Assembly: GCA_019614645.1 (NCBI GenBank)
Contig: JABWDB010000004.1
Location: forward strand, 8,060,001-8,124,000
Direction of reading: 5' to 3'
Length of the DNA: 64,000 nt
Source: Stratiolaelaps scimitus
Lineage: Eukaryota > Arthropoda > Arachnida > Mesostigmata > Laelapidae
Shown here: one piece after another, positions 24,501 to 39,100 of the stretch
Position numbering within the stretch: the first letter of the stretch is position 1
Layout: the number at the start of each line of letters is the position of its first letter
The notes under the pieces: model-generated
The model's database searches: none
What the model was told of the DNA's origin: nothing
What the model saw: only the letters and a program-made list of their open reading frames with translations
Translations under genes and position numbers: made by a program

Positions 24501-27500
24501 ACAGCCGCTAAGGATCATCACCAGGCAACTGGCAAAGGAGCTGTCAGCAACAGCATCGTCGCCTGCAGCAGCAGCAGCAACAACACTGCCATCGCTGTCC
24601 CGCACGAGGCCAAAGACAACAGTAGTGAAAATGGCGGAAACAGCGCGAAACGCGGTGGTGGCCAAACAGGCCAGTTATTGCTGCCGCCGCCTCCTCCTCA
24701 GAACTTAGCAACATCCGCTGCGGCAGCAGCAGCAGCGACGATAATAGCAACAACGTTGCCAGCCGCGTCACAGTCGAATGGTCAACCGACGACTGAGTCG
24801 GTGGGGGCTCAAAAACGCGGGCGGAAGTCGAAGGCCCCCACTCCAGGCAGGTCGCCGCGAGGTAGAGTGCATATGTCTGAATAATTGGGCCACCTTTTTT
24901 TTTAATTACAACAGTAGTAATAGCAGCAGAAGCAGCAGCAGCAACAACAACAACAAATATGCGAAATATAAGACAGAGTGAACAGTAGGTAGCAGCTTCT
25001 GTGGACGTATGTAGCGCAAAATTGCAATGTGCGGCGAATCTTATCCAGGCGACTCTCGTAACTCATTTCAGAGCTGCCAACGAATGTACCGTCAGCAGAG
25101 GACAGCGGGCCTACGTTAGGCAAAAGGACACGCACAACTACACAACCTTTCCAGAGCGCCATGGTGGATCAAATTCAGCAGGTACAGCTGCTTTCACGGA
25201 ACTGTCGAAGCAACGATAAGAACGTCAATGCAGATGACGATGGAACCGCATCAGTAGATTAAATAAAATGGGTAGAACTCAATTGATTACACAAGCCCCC
25301 TATAGATTGGATAGGCGAAGTACAATTTCTCGCAGCTTTGATGTACTCTGCTTCACCACTTTTCACTAAACTTCGATAAATCATCGATCGACAGAGACAC
25401 AATGTTTTACTAATACATACAATATATTTTGTTCGTCTCGTAAATTTTGAATTTAGAATTCGGTGAGTACATAAGTTTGTTCTCATGTACTTTGAGGACC
25501 GTAGGCTCTCTATTATTGTTATGATTATTATTATTATTATTATTATCAGGCCTTTGAGCAGACTTTAAGAACTGTGCGGTTCACAGTAGAAATGATTATT
25601 GAATGTTACATGGATAAATCTAAGCTTTGGCAATATCTTGTACGACACGATGTTGACCGGGTACGAAATCTCTGGCCGGTACTGTCTGTGTTTCCTAACG
25701 GTCTCGGCGGTGTATACAGTATTCGTTTGCTTTTGTAACTTTGACAGGTGGTGGCTGTAAGCGCACGGGAGAAGCAGCAAGCAGCGATGGAAGACAAGGT
25801 AAGCGAAGGAGTTTGCTGGTCTGGGCGCAAGGGCGGACGGGGTAGTTGAAGACAGCTAGGTATCTCGTTGACGTCGCCGGGATGGCTTATGTAGCAACGT
25901 CTCAGTACCTAGAAATATAGCTTGGGTGACTGGAACTGGTCGCAGCTTCAAACTCTGCTGTGACCTCTCCAAGCGGTGAGGCTTCCCTTACCACAACTTA
26001 TTCTCGTAGTTATGCCGTCGGTTGGCACCGAGAAATGTTTGATGAGATAGTGGCTGAGAGGAGATCCTTCAGCCGCTAACGAAAGTCTGTGTTGTTGCCT
26101 ACGGACCGAAATCATGCTAAAAACAGCGGTTCGGCCATCGAACTGGGGGTCCAATGGGATAGCGACTGATCTTCGTGACTGGTGCCAGGCCCAAGACTAT
26201 CCCACAATATCTGAGACAGGAAGTCCGCTGTGGGTCAACAATTACAGTTATCCGCTTTAGAAAAAAAAGACGCATGCATGTATGGCTACTCGGGATGGTT
26301 GCACCCAGCGATGGGTGCCGCACTTAAACATAATCCGAAAGGCACATGCAAGTCAATCGGCTAGAGAAGGCAACATGTTGATCATAAATTTAATTGACTG
26401 TCGAGTTTTCATGACCTTCTTGACCTGGCGGTCTGCTTCACTACGATTAATCATTAACTATGCGTTACACGTCCCCACTATTTCTCTCATGTTCCTAACC
26501 CTCTAATGTGTATATGCATTTGCAGGTGGTATTGTATGATAAGGGCGAGTATTTAGCCGTACGCAGCGATTCCCCCGAAGACTTCTTTCTCTGCAAGGCT
26601 CTCCAGAACGTCTACAGGTAGATCGTTTTTTTTTGTATAAGTGTTTGAGTGTGGACTGACATGATCTATCTTACTCGATATTCATACTCATATTTCCCTT
26701 CAATAATTGGGGGGAATTTCGATACATTTCGTATATCCTAAACATCCTGAATACGTTTGACCTGTTCGACTATCTCTTTCTTCCTCTCCGTGATCGCTGC
26801 AGGTCATCCAAACGGATACGAATCTTCTGGCTGAATAACGAGGGTCAAAAATCGACTAGTATATATCGACTCGACTTTCCTGATACCATTGAAAAGGAGA
26901 CCATCCTAACCAACGTCCAAATGCGAAAGACGGGAGCGTGCATGCAGCTACCCGATGACGAGCGCCGGTAATTATAATGAGCCGAAGACACCTTTTTTCT
27001 CATAGCGTAATCGATGATGTGAAGGCTACATTTTCTTTTTGGCTTCAATGTCACCAAGCCGGTTGAGCTAGGGTAGGTAGAATATTCGAGAGGCTATTTG
27101 ATGCTGAAATGCTATTCGACTCTTCCCATGTAATAACGATTATTAAGTGATGCCTTGCTAACTATAATAATTGTTTTTATAGACGCGCGTTAAACATTCT
27201 TGAGAGGGCGATCCGGGTGGAGAGAGGCGAGCTTCTGCCTGACCTCAAGGATCTAACTGCGACGACCGAACTTGGTCTGGACGTAAGTCTCGTCAAAGCT
27301 AATGAATCAAGCACGGACGACGAATCAGGAACGGCAAATGCCAAGCCAGCACCCAAACGAAAGGCCCCCAACCCTGAGAGTAAGAGCACACCGGCGGCTA
27401 AGGTTGCCACTGAGGTTAAGCCTGCAGCAAATCAGGCGAAACCGGCTCGGACCTCGACCCGACCAGCAAAATCGGCATTGCCTGATAAGGCGGTGGCAGC

Positions 27501-30063
27501 TAGGGCAACCCCAAGAAACTCAAAGGCCGCTCTTCCTGCGGCACCTGTCACAGCAGACAAAACCCCTGATAGCAAAGCTCCCCCGAAAGTAGCCAAAGGG
27601 GCTGAAGCTTCAGGTAAAGAGTCTGCAAGTGCTGCACAGACTTCTACCTCAAAGAAACGAGGCCGCAAGCCTGGCCGACGAACTCCGCGAACGCACTTTG
27701 GAGGTTGGGGAGGTGCGGGTCCGACCAGCGAGTCGGATTTTGACGACACCTTCGAAGATGAGCTGCTAACAAGCTACATTGAAATGTCAGCTGCAGCTGC
27801 CGCAAAGCGGGCCAAGGAGCGTGAACGACCCCTTGAACCCGGCATGGTTTACAGGAAAGGGGATTTTCTAGCTGTGCGCAATGATTTCTGTGGTTTCTAC
27901 TTGTGCAAGGTTGGTCATGAATCATGTTGATTTCAGTGTAATATATCTAAAACATTATCATTGTGTTGCTGTTGTATGGCTACGAAACATCGATGCTCGA
28001 GGCGATCAATTCAACAAACGTTGTTCTTACATATATGACTCGTGCTGAAAAGATGAACTCTAATTAATGAAAATCGCATTTAAATATTCACATTACAGGC
28101 TCACTCAAATATCTATATAACCTCGGAAAATATCAAGATTCAGTGGCTAAATGCTGAGGCAGGCAATCCGAACGTCTACGTGCTTGACTATTCGGACACC
28201 ATTCAGAAAGCTACGATTTTAACCAAGGTTAGTGAATGGAGTCATATATATATATATATATATATATACTTTTCTATTACATGTCATTAAAGATCCTTTT
28301 ATTCACCCTTGTTGGGTAGCCAGTTAACAACGAGTAATACAAATATATATGGACATATTTGTATTACTCGCTGTTAACTGGCTACCCAACGAGGGCGATT
28401 ACAACAAAACTTAGTTATAGTAAAATTCGCAGGACTCCCTTTTGATGTTCTCTAAGCAAGCTTTCCCAGTTGGACAATCTCCGAGACGATTTCTCCACTG
28501 ATCTAGTCTGTCTAGTCGGATGCTAGCCTTGTTATTGTTGTAGCTGGATCTTTACTAGTCATTGTCCCCAACCAGGTGGAGATGACTCGCAGAGGTCGAG
28601 GTCGACTCTCGCTGAGTGACGAGGAGCGACGGCGGGCCCAGGACCTCCTAAGTGAAGCCTTGAGGCTCGAACGCCAGCAACAAAAGCCGCCAGGAAAGCT
28701 CGGTGCGTCTGAAGACACCGACAATGATATGGGAGACGCCAAACCCGAACCGGAAGTACGATCGATGAGGCGGTTGCCAGCATCTAGCGCCGTAGCTTCA
28801 AAGGATGGCCCTACAGCGAGTACGACGAACAACAACAGTGTCAGTGTTCCCGGACGCCAACAGGAAGCTGCTGACGCCTCAGATGGAACCGTTGACGTGA
28901 AAATGGAATCACAGCACCGACGCGAAGGTCGCAAAAGGAAAGGTCACCGAGATAAGGTTCGTTGTACCCCTCCCCCCTTTGTTCGCGTATTCCCAACCAT
29001 TATATATAGATATTGTATTATATATATAAGATATTGTATATAAAACAACATATCCCTCTTCTCTATGTTAAACAATCATTTGTTTTTCACTACAGGAATC
29101 GGGCAGCGGTGGCAAAAAAGAGCGTCGTGAGGACAGCACCGGCGCGGGTGGCGTTCGGTTGACGATCAAGCGTGGGAAGGTGGGAATCGGCGTTACAAAT
29201 TTGAATTAAATATTATAGTACTGGTGCAATAGGCACATTGTAAAGTTTGCGGTTTCTTGATTAAACCAGTAAACCTATGCCTTACCATTACCTTACACAG
29301 CGGTTACGGTTGTTGCCAGAGTAGGTGACTATGAGGGGGTGAGATCTGTTGATTTTTTCTATTGAATAGTTATAATTGCAAGAACGCTTCCTTTGCAAGA
29401 GTGTTCTAAAGGGGGGCTGCCCGCAGCTACTGGAAAGATATCGTAGAAATTGCGTGAAAATGCGTGATTATGAAAACTCTGACTGAAATAAGCAGTACTT
29501 AATTTAATTTGATGACTACCGATATATATATATATATATATATAATAGAAAATATATATAAGGCCGTTACTTACGTCACCGTCAACTTGGGTTAACGTTT
29601 ATCTATGTCTGTCACCGTTTGCAGGACGCGACTAGCCATATGAGTGCCGTAGTAGCTCAGCATATCATTAATCCGAATATACCTGAAATGACCAAAGATC
29701 CCCTCTGGGATGGGCCAGAATCTCTGTCGCCAGCAGAAGCCGAAGCCCTTGGAGGCCTTTGGTCAACAGACTGTCAGGGTTCCGTGTCGCCGACAGCTGA
29801 CTCGTCTACCCGTTTGGCTGGTGCCGTCATTCGAGGAGACCACGTCACGTTGAAAAGTTTACTCGTAGCACAGCCAGGTGGCGTGAATTCGTTCGCCTGG
29901 CAGAGCGCCCACGTCCGTAGAACAGCCCTAGATCATGCCACCATCAAAGGAGATATCCCCGCGCTACGATTACTGCTACCTAAACAGAACGATCGTGCTA
30001 AAACCCCCACGTCGCCGGCCGACCTTACCTTCTGGTTCAGGTAGATAAATTCAATCCGACCTG

Positions 30064-30118
<55 letters not shown>

Positions 30119-33100
30119 TCATGGAGTTGCGCGCGATTTTCAGAAGGTTATGCAAAGGGTGACTCAATTCTATATGTATTGTATATGTACACAATGAGAT
30201 ATATGTCATATCAGCAATTATGTGATTAGGCTGAAATCGGCATTTGGGCTGTCATCATTTTTAGCCGCCACAGGTAATAGATATGAAGTATTCTTTTATC
30301 GTATATTTGATATACAGGCGTGAGACCAATCTGCTCCGAGCAAATAAAGATGCTGACATTAAAGGAGGAAACACCAAGGAAGATCGGAAGGAGAGCAAAC
30401 GCGAAGGAAATGCTGCCCTTCTCAAGGATACCGAAGCAACGCCACTGAGTCGCGCACAGGCTGTCGCTCATGCAAAACAGCTTGCCCTACAAAGGTAAAT
30501 TGGCGAAATTACTGCTTATGCCGGCCCAGTCAAAGTAGGTTGCTCACCCCGAGGGAGACCCGTACGGCTCCATCGTTGTCGTTGACTCGTCACTGTGCCT
30601 AAGAAGGATGCGTACGCCGATAAGAAGCGACATGCGGATGACGACGACACGAAGTCTTATACACGAATGTGTAATATTCTGTTGTGACCTTTGGCTTCGT
30701 CTGTGTGTAGGGGTGTACCTGTCGACGTGTTGGAGGAGCTCCTTCTGTTTGAATCGGTGGGTGGCCTTCGAGAGGACGACGCGCTCGAAGCCCTCGAGAA
30801 CGGGAACAGCGAGCTGGCTGCTGCTATCGTCACCCGTCTCCAACTCCCGTTAGCCAGCGTTGACCAAGTACCGACCGAATTGCCAACATCATCGATATCA
30901 CCTTTGGTTGGGCGACTTCTGGGATTCGCCGTGCCGAGAAGTGCACGAAGTCAAACGTCGAGTGACGAGTGTTCGACTGTTCCTACCTGTAGCGGCAGCG
31001 GGGCTCTTCCCGAGAGCCTGAGGCTAAATGACCTCCTTGTAGCGCCCCTCGGCCCTCACGGTGCATCGGCGTTCCAACTGCTGATGGCAGGGGGTCGAGC
31101 TTCCCTCCTCGCTGTCTGCGATCTCCTGTACGGTCCTCGATCGGAAGCAGCTGAAAGGGCGATCCGGGAAGCGTTATCCCAGAGAGACGCCCGAGGACGG
31201 CTACCAGCTCATTACGCTGCCGCGGCCCGAAGTTCCGCTTCTCTCGAATGGCTAATTAGCCGGGGAGCGAACGTCACCGAGGTGGATTACGATGGTTCGT
31301 ATCGAAACCGTGCTTAAGCATCGGCTCACAGCTTCAAAGATCATTCGAATAAAGAAAATTACACTCGGAACGATCCGTGATGTGGCCAAGTGAAACAAAC
31401 CAAGAAAATTAGGATATTTATGATTATTTTCTTTAACCTCGTAGGGAAAGCCTGTGCAGTGAACATTATCGCATTAATGTCAGATGTATCAGGTAATCTT
31501 CAGGTACGTTCGTTCGATTGTTGTCGTGTGACTGTCTTATCGTCTCTATCATTGGCTTGGCTAACCAATTTGCCACGGTTACAGGTAACAGTCCCTTGCA
31601 CGTAGCCGCCGTGCTGGGACGCATCGAGTGTCTACAGTTGCTTATCTCACTTCGATTGCGTGAAGGTTCATCACACTCGCATCTGGATGACACCAATCGA
31701 AGGGGTCAGAGTGCCCTGCACGCAGCCATCGAAGCTGAACAGATTGCCAGTGTGCAGCGTCTCCTCGGTATGACAATTATGCTCTCCCAACTAGAAATAA
31801 CAGACGTCCTTTTTGCGACGACATACGTCGTCATCAGTCGAAGTCCGTAACAGTCAAGTCCTCCAAAGGGGGTGTTTCTCGTTGTCTCAATACCATGTGT
31901 AACGTTGTTATTGTGTTGTCTCGTCGCTCGCAGCGTTCGGGGCGGATGCCAACAAACCTCTTGGCTCCCACTCCGATAAGGTGACGCCGCTTATGCTGGC
32001 GGCACAGCGTGGACACAGGCTCGATATGCTCAGGGCAGTCCTTGAGAGAACAGACGGTGTCGACGTCCAGGTTTGTCCTTGTTCAATTGAACGTTTCAGC
32101 TCACGCTATTCATAGTTCATGGCTACCACGATCTTGTATGGCCAACTACTGAATACAACGAAAGTTTAGATAACTGCATGTGTAGGCATTGCTCACTGTC
32201 ATGTGCTGAGTACCGTGCAGCTTATTACACGGCTCTTGCCTATCGTACTCCTGCACTTCCTCTTACGGTGGGACGATCCTCGAACAGCAGTGAAACAGCT
32301 GTCAGCCATTAACGAGACCAAATGACACTGTAAGCACTCTACAATAAGAGTGAAATAAATTAAGCTTGAAAATATAATGTTTCATTTGCTCAGCGATACC
32401 CGGCTCTCCTCTAAAACGATGATGATTGCGTCCGATTGGCTGTGCGAGCTGCGTTTCAAAGCAGTCTTCATAATCTAGCCATTTATGATGACACTATAGA
32501 AGCTTGAAGCAACAATTTTTGCCGGATGCATTTGATTCGCAACGATTCTGGCAGTTTGCGTATTTCACGGCACGTGTCCGTGCCGAAAAATTCACCCAGT
32601 TCATTGCGTGTTATTCGACCCATTGTTGTCATTCATTCAATGTTTCAATTCGTCCCTGTTTGCCATTCTTGTTGCTATTGTTGTTGTTGCTGCTGCCACT
32701 TTAGGATAAACGCGGTCGATCCGCACTCGTACACGCGGCAATGAATGGACATAGCGCTGCGGCATGTTTTTTGTTACGAAGAGGATCCAACGCAGCTCTG
32801 GCTGACGGTAGCGGCAATTCGGCGCTGCACTACGCAGCCGCCTACGGGCATCTGCACGTCGTCAAGCTGCTGGTCGAGCTGGCCAACCTAAGTCCGGCCC
32901 AGGTGAACGACGCCAAGATGTGTTCGTTAGAGGTGGCGTTTCGAAAGGGGCACATCGGTATTGTCAGGTACGTTGCATAGTCGAACCCGGTGCATTCGTG
33001 TGCGCCTTGCAATTGGAGGAGGGAGACACGTACGGTGAATGGGTTCGATCCCCGCGGTTTCATATTTGCATTTACAATAGGTCAGTCCTATGAGGCAATC

Positions 33101-36100
33101 CCGAAAGCAGTACCGCGGACGTTAAGTGTTTAATGCTGCGAGTCAGCGGGGAAAATTAACTATAGGTACGTTGCATGATCCTCCCCTAGAATTGCAGTTC
33201 TTCTAATAAATCAATAAATCTTTACCTTGCCCCTCCCCCAAACTCTCTCGCTTTCTCTCTCTAACAAGGGCGAGCTTCATCCCTGATTAGTGAATTTGAC
33301 CCTGACAAATACAAACCTAATATTGCTCTACTGTAGTTGTAGCAGCAGGTTCTTCAGGGTAACACCTAACCAGCCTTCAATGAACTAACGATCGTTATCT
33401 CTAAGCAACAGCTAACAATGCGATTGTTTCAACAACCTCGTGCTGCGAATTTCTTTGAGTATGCCACCGTTGAATTTTTGTTTCTTATGCTCTCCTTGCT
33501 TTCATCGCCTCTTCTTCCAGGTATATGCTGGACTTAGGTTGCTTTGCTCGCGGTTTGGGCGGTGGAGGAGGTTTGGCCGAGCGTCTGTTAAGCGCCTGCG
33601 TAACACTACCAGACCTACTCGAGCCAACGATGGTGGACCGTTTCGAGATGCTCCTTAGATCTACGGCATCCCTCATGACCAAGCCGCTGGACAAAGTGAA
33701 CAATAACAATCTTCTCCACCTGCTCGTGCTTATGCAACGGCGGGTGATGGCACAACAGGTGAATCGAACAGAGTCGGCAATGCGGGAGCATCGCCTATGC
33801 CTGTTTCAGATCATGGATCTGATCCTAAACTCTGATCTCGACTTGGCGAGGAAAGCTGTAGCGGCGACGAACTCTGAAGGTGAGACGCCCGTCTCTCTCG
33901 CGCTTAGCCATGGATGTCTGGAGATTGGCGCGCGACTGGGCCGCTCCGCTCCCGCGATGCTCAAGGCCGCTCTCAAGAACGAGTGCGCCCTTCGGAGGAT
34001 AGCGATACACTGTGCAACGTTCGACATCAGCACCGAGCTGTTGGTTGGCCTTGAAGACGACGACATTGGCGAGCTTCGAACGCTTGCGCAGACTCTCGCA
34101 GCTCAGAAAGGCGTCAACTTGCTGTGCGTAGCCGTAGAGGGCATTGACGCGGCCATTGAGGATTGCGGCGGGGACGACGAACCCGAGGCGGCACTTCGAG
34201 TCTTCAACGCGTGCCATTTCCTACGGTGGCTCCTCTGCCATCTCGGCATGGAGGCATCAGGTCTGGTATTGCACGCCGCTGTGAGGTGCCGATCGCCACA
34301 GCCGCTGCAGACAATTCTCGAATCATCGAAGTCGGTGCCGTCGCTACACGCCAACATTGAACATCGCCAACAGGGGTTAACACCACTGCAGGTATGCGAT
34401 CGTGTTCATACGTTCCACATGTGTACGATTGGCTAAGGGATCACCTTGTAGTTTGTTTGTTATTTCTGCTGGTATTATTCCCTGTTCATTTGCCGTCCAC
34501 AGGTTAGTTGGCTGCAGCTTAGCATCTGGTGTGTGTAATCACGTATGTTCATAGAGACAAATCTCTCATAGCGGACAAAACAAATATATCTTACCAAATA
34601 AGACAAAGATACGTTGTCATAATGGAAATCAGTTGAGGATAACGAAAGTATATGAATCAGGATGAGACTAGATGGATATGTGTGTTTTCGTATTAATATT
34701 GTTATTATCTATTAATTGTCACAAGGGATATCATTGATACGTATGATGGTGCACTCACTGTTCACTTCTTATATTGTGTAGGAAGCCGTATTACAAGGCA
34801 AGACTCGAGCCGCACTCCTTCTTGTGGCGCACGGGGCCCGCACGGATCTTATGATGCCTCCGTGTGTGGTTCAGCAAACGGCTGATGAAGGTTCACAGCC
34901 GGCGCTACCCCTGTTACTATTCTGCTGTCTTCCTGATCAAGTGCAAAATAAAGCTTTCCAGGGAGAGCTAATCAGAAAGATCGCCGAGCAAAAGACACGC
35001 GATCTGACGGCAATTCATCCGGTAACAGGCGACTGTGCTCTACATTATGTCGTGCAGGTAATTATAGAACATGTTGGTTAAAAATAAAAGATAGATGAAA
35101 GTAACATAATAAACATATGTCATTGATTTTCTGCTGAGTTCGTTCCGGCTGCGCTCCACTCACCTGGTCAGCACGGCGCCGGCAGTCATTGACACTGGTC
35201 AAGCTCACGACGACCATCATCATTCGTGCAAAATATATATATATATATATACACATATATATATATATATATACGTGTTGACTCATACATTCAAGCAAAT
35301 GATGTCCCCATCCCCCGACGTGCTGCTGTTGTGTTCCTTAATAGACACTCATGTGTATCCATGTGCAAATTTCAGAAACGCCACTGGGATCCAGATGACC
35401 TTTACCGGACAGTCGAAACCCTGTTACGATGTGGCTTAGCTGCCGTCGCGACGAACGTCTTGAAACAGACACCCCTGCATTTGGCGGCGGCCAGCAACAC
35501 GAGTGGGGACTCGCGAATCGAGGCGGCTCTTGTGAACGCCGGCGCTGCTATCGACGTTCAAGATATGGAGCGCCGGCTGCCTCTGCATTATCTCTTTTTG
35601 GGTCCAGCGGGGAAAAAAGATCCCATCGATCTCTGCCGCATACTGGTGCCGTCGAAGGCTTCGCGCCATATAGACACCGCGGACGCGCCAGAGAACGCCA
35701 CGGCGCTGCACTATGCTGCCCAGGCCGGTGCCGCCCTCTGTTGCCGATTCTTGTTACAACGAAATGCCAACGTTGAACTCCGCAACAAACAGGTAGGCAA
35801 TAGTGAAGAACAACTGTCAAATTCTCGCCTCTTACGCTTAATGCGTACACAATCTCATAAGCCTGTTTTGGACGTTTTGTTCCCGTCGCTCTGGCTGATC
35901 AGAAACATCGTCAGCCACGCGAAGAGAATCAAGCGACGCTGCATGATATAGTGTGTGCAAATGCTGTGCCTCGTGGCGTTCAGTTGAATTTCGAGATTTC
36001 GACAAGGAATTAGTGCCAGCTTTGCTCCAACAAGGCCTGGATGCCTCTTATGGATAATGCGTGACGAACATTTGTACATGAACCACTAACGCTGGGCGAA

Positions 36101-39100
36101 ACGATGCTATATGCTTGCCTATAGGCAATGTTTCCTATGCAACCGTTACAGTATCTGCGTTTGTCATTGCTTTTGCAGGGGAATAGCGCGCCAGGCTTAG
36201 CGGTACTACGACGTCACGCAGGAGCCACCTTGGGCCTGATCGAGAAAGGTTACTGGTACTCTGACGAGGTGAGAGGAAGGTGTACTATTCCTTTGTCGCC
36301 GAAAGTTCAATGTAAATCCCTAGCAGAAATAATGCAGCCTAGATAGAGACGTCTCTATATTTCGGCCTCCTTTTTTGTGTAACTTTGTCAAGATGTTGAA
36401 CAAGAAAACAAACAAATGTCACATTTATCTGCCACATCGATCTTTCTTCGAGGGCGTCGAGACACGTTACGAACTGAGAGGGTGTCGATTCTTTCTTCGT
36501 CTCTCCACAGATCCTTCTTGAGCCCAATCAAACCTGCACCACATCTGCTGAGCGGTTAAATTGGCGGTATGTTTGCCCTAAGAAGGTGTTGCCCCAGAGG
36601 AAATCCTTGCTGCAATGCGTATTCGAAATAGCTAGAAGCATTCGCGATGCCTCCCGGACGACGGCAGCTGACGAGAACAGCAAAGGCGCTACTATGAGAG
36701 CCGGTCAAATGGGCGAAGAACGCAATATCAGCCCAAATTCGGCCAAGGCCAAAGACGCGGACGGCGCCAATCTCCCGGCAGATGCGGCCAATCCCGTGAC
36801 CCTTGCGTCACACTCACCCAACTCAACAGGGAGTGGCAGCTCTGTCGACGACTCGCTCGAAGTAGTGTGGGGTTCACTGATTGCAGGGATTCTCATTGAG
36901 CAGCTTGAACACAAGAGTCACCCAATGACACTAGCTGTTGACGCCGCTGTTCGGGCTCAAGATTATCCCCGAGCCCTTAAATTGTTGGGCAGGTACGTAC
37001 TCGTGATGAACAGTCATTCCGCTGCCTTCTGCAGCGAAACCATCATAATTTCGGCGACATTTTGTTCAATTTACCTTCGGAATATTCGGGGAAGAGCAGG
37101 TCTCTTGTATGTTTCAGGTTGGCCCCGTGCCTGGTAACAAACTCATGTCTCATTATATTCTAAAACGATCAGTGTTTCCGATTGGCGATAACAACGAGTT
37201 CGCCAATATTCATTCTCGTTCTAGGGTGAAGCACGGTTGGACGCTGACGTCTCAGAAGCAGACGGTCCTGCATCTGTTGGCACAGCAGCCCTATGGCGAG
37301 GGTCAACTTCAGCTGGCCCAAGCGTTGCTCGATCGTGAAGTGATCCTTCAGCAGACCGACGAACACGGCTGCACTGCCCTCACGTATGCCAACATCAACT
37401 GGAATTACAGGTATATTGAGCATCAGGGTGGCCCGGATTGGATTGCGTTTTTCTAATTATCTGTAATCATCATCATCAATACGCCGTACCTACGGAAAAC
37501 TTCGCGCGTACCTTACTGCTAGCTTAATCCCTTTCCATAAAATGCTCATATACAAAATCTAGTTCATGATTCGAAGGGGAAAGAGAGCGACAATTCGTTA
37601 TATTCCGAGTATATGATAATCAAGTAACTACCAACGTTGATATTCATTTTTCTCTTTCACATCTTGTTCGGTCGAACATAGTCGAACCTAATGTCGCTGC
37701 CTGCGTACTGCCGTACTCGTTATAGGTTAGCAGAGTTCCTCGTTGGGAAAATGGGCATCCAAGCAGTCGCAGAGCTGTCTGCCGACCTCTCAATTCGAAC
37801 GCCGCTGTCAGCAATCTTCTGGAATCTCGAACGACAGCCACTTCCGCCCGAAATGGCTCAGCTAGCCCTACGCTTGATACGGTAAGATTCGAGCCTCACC
37901 AACATTTGCTTCTGGCGTGAACCGAACTACAGTCTATACGGCCATCTTTCAGGAGACTTTTTCGCTTCTTATGGGCTAAAACATATGCATGTTCCATGTT
38001 GCTTATTTGATCATATAGAATCATTACTTGGAGAACTACCTATTTCGATCGTCAATTTGCCAAATTCAGTAAATTCGCGTTTTTACCACCAGGCCTCTCT
38101 CTGTCCACTATTGGAAGATTTAGTGATACCGAGCAGAGGGTTCACAAGTGACAACCCCTCTCCAACTAACGTAATACTTTGCACGCGTTTCCCCTCACTT
38201 TATTAAGGGCCGGAGCAAAAATCGACGTGCTCAGCCGATACCCCATACGCAATCTCGAGTTTCCGGGTACGGTCTGCGTATCCGAGAGTCTTCTACATGT
38301 CGAAAATCCGATGGCGTGCCGAATTTCACCTTTGATTCTTGCTGTTTGCAAGAAGAACTACGCCACTGCCAGGTTCCTTCTCAGGTAGGCATCTTCTGCT
38401 GCGTAAAGCCATTTAGATTTCCACTCAAACCTGATTAAGGTAGAATGCACAGCTGTGATGCGCGAGTTTGCATCGGTGGTTACCTCTTAACCTTGTAAAA
38501 AAAAAGATATTTGTATCACATACTCTAATATGAAGTTGTGTAGACCTCGATCTGCTAACGTGGCTCTTATCCGACCGTACTGCTAACGACTTGTGTTCAT
38601 CCTTATGCTGCCTGGTCGCTGTCTGCCTGAATCGCCGTATCACCATACGTTTACTCATGTACGCCCTGCCATCGTGCAACGCCGTGCCACAGGGAGGGTG
38701 GAGCCGATCCGAACTTCAACGACGGACAGAAGCGTACTCCGTTAATGTACGCCATCAAACTGAATGATATCGCGATGGCCAAACTCCTACTAAACTACAA
38801 AGGCATCGATGACGACTCAATGGGCCAACACCCTCTGGCCAATAAAAACCCTCAGAGTTCTCCAGCGGATTCCAGCGACCCGAAGGTAAAGCAGAGCACC
38901 GAGGCGACGATGATTAAACAAGAAAATGAACACGAGTCGCCCGAGGACATCCAGGACGGCCAAAAACAAACGAAAAAGCCTTCGCCTCTAACCGGAACGG
39001 AAAGTGAAGGTTTTGTTATGACGTCTCAGATCAACCTTGCCCACCAGGTAGGAAATTTCGTACAATCCGTCTAGCAATTCTTGATTAAGACACCATGAAG

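Noticed and set aside
33000..33060. A tRNA gene around the GGGTTCGATCCCC motif
   Set aside because: The motif belongs to a SINE with a target-site duplication and related copies elsewhere.
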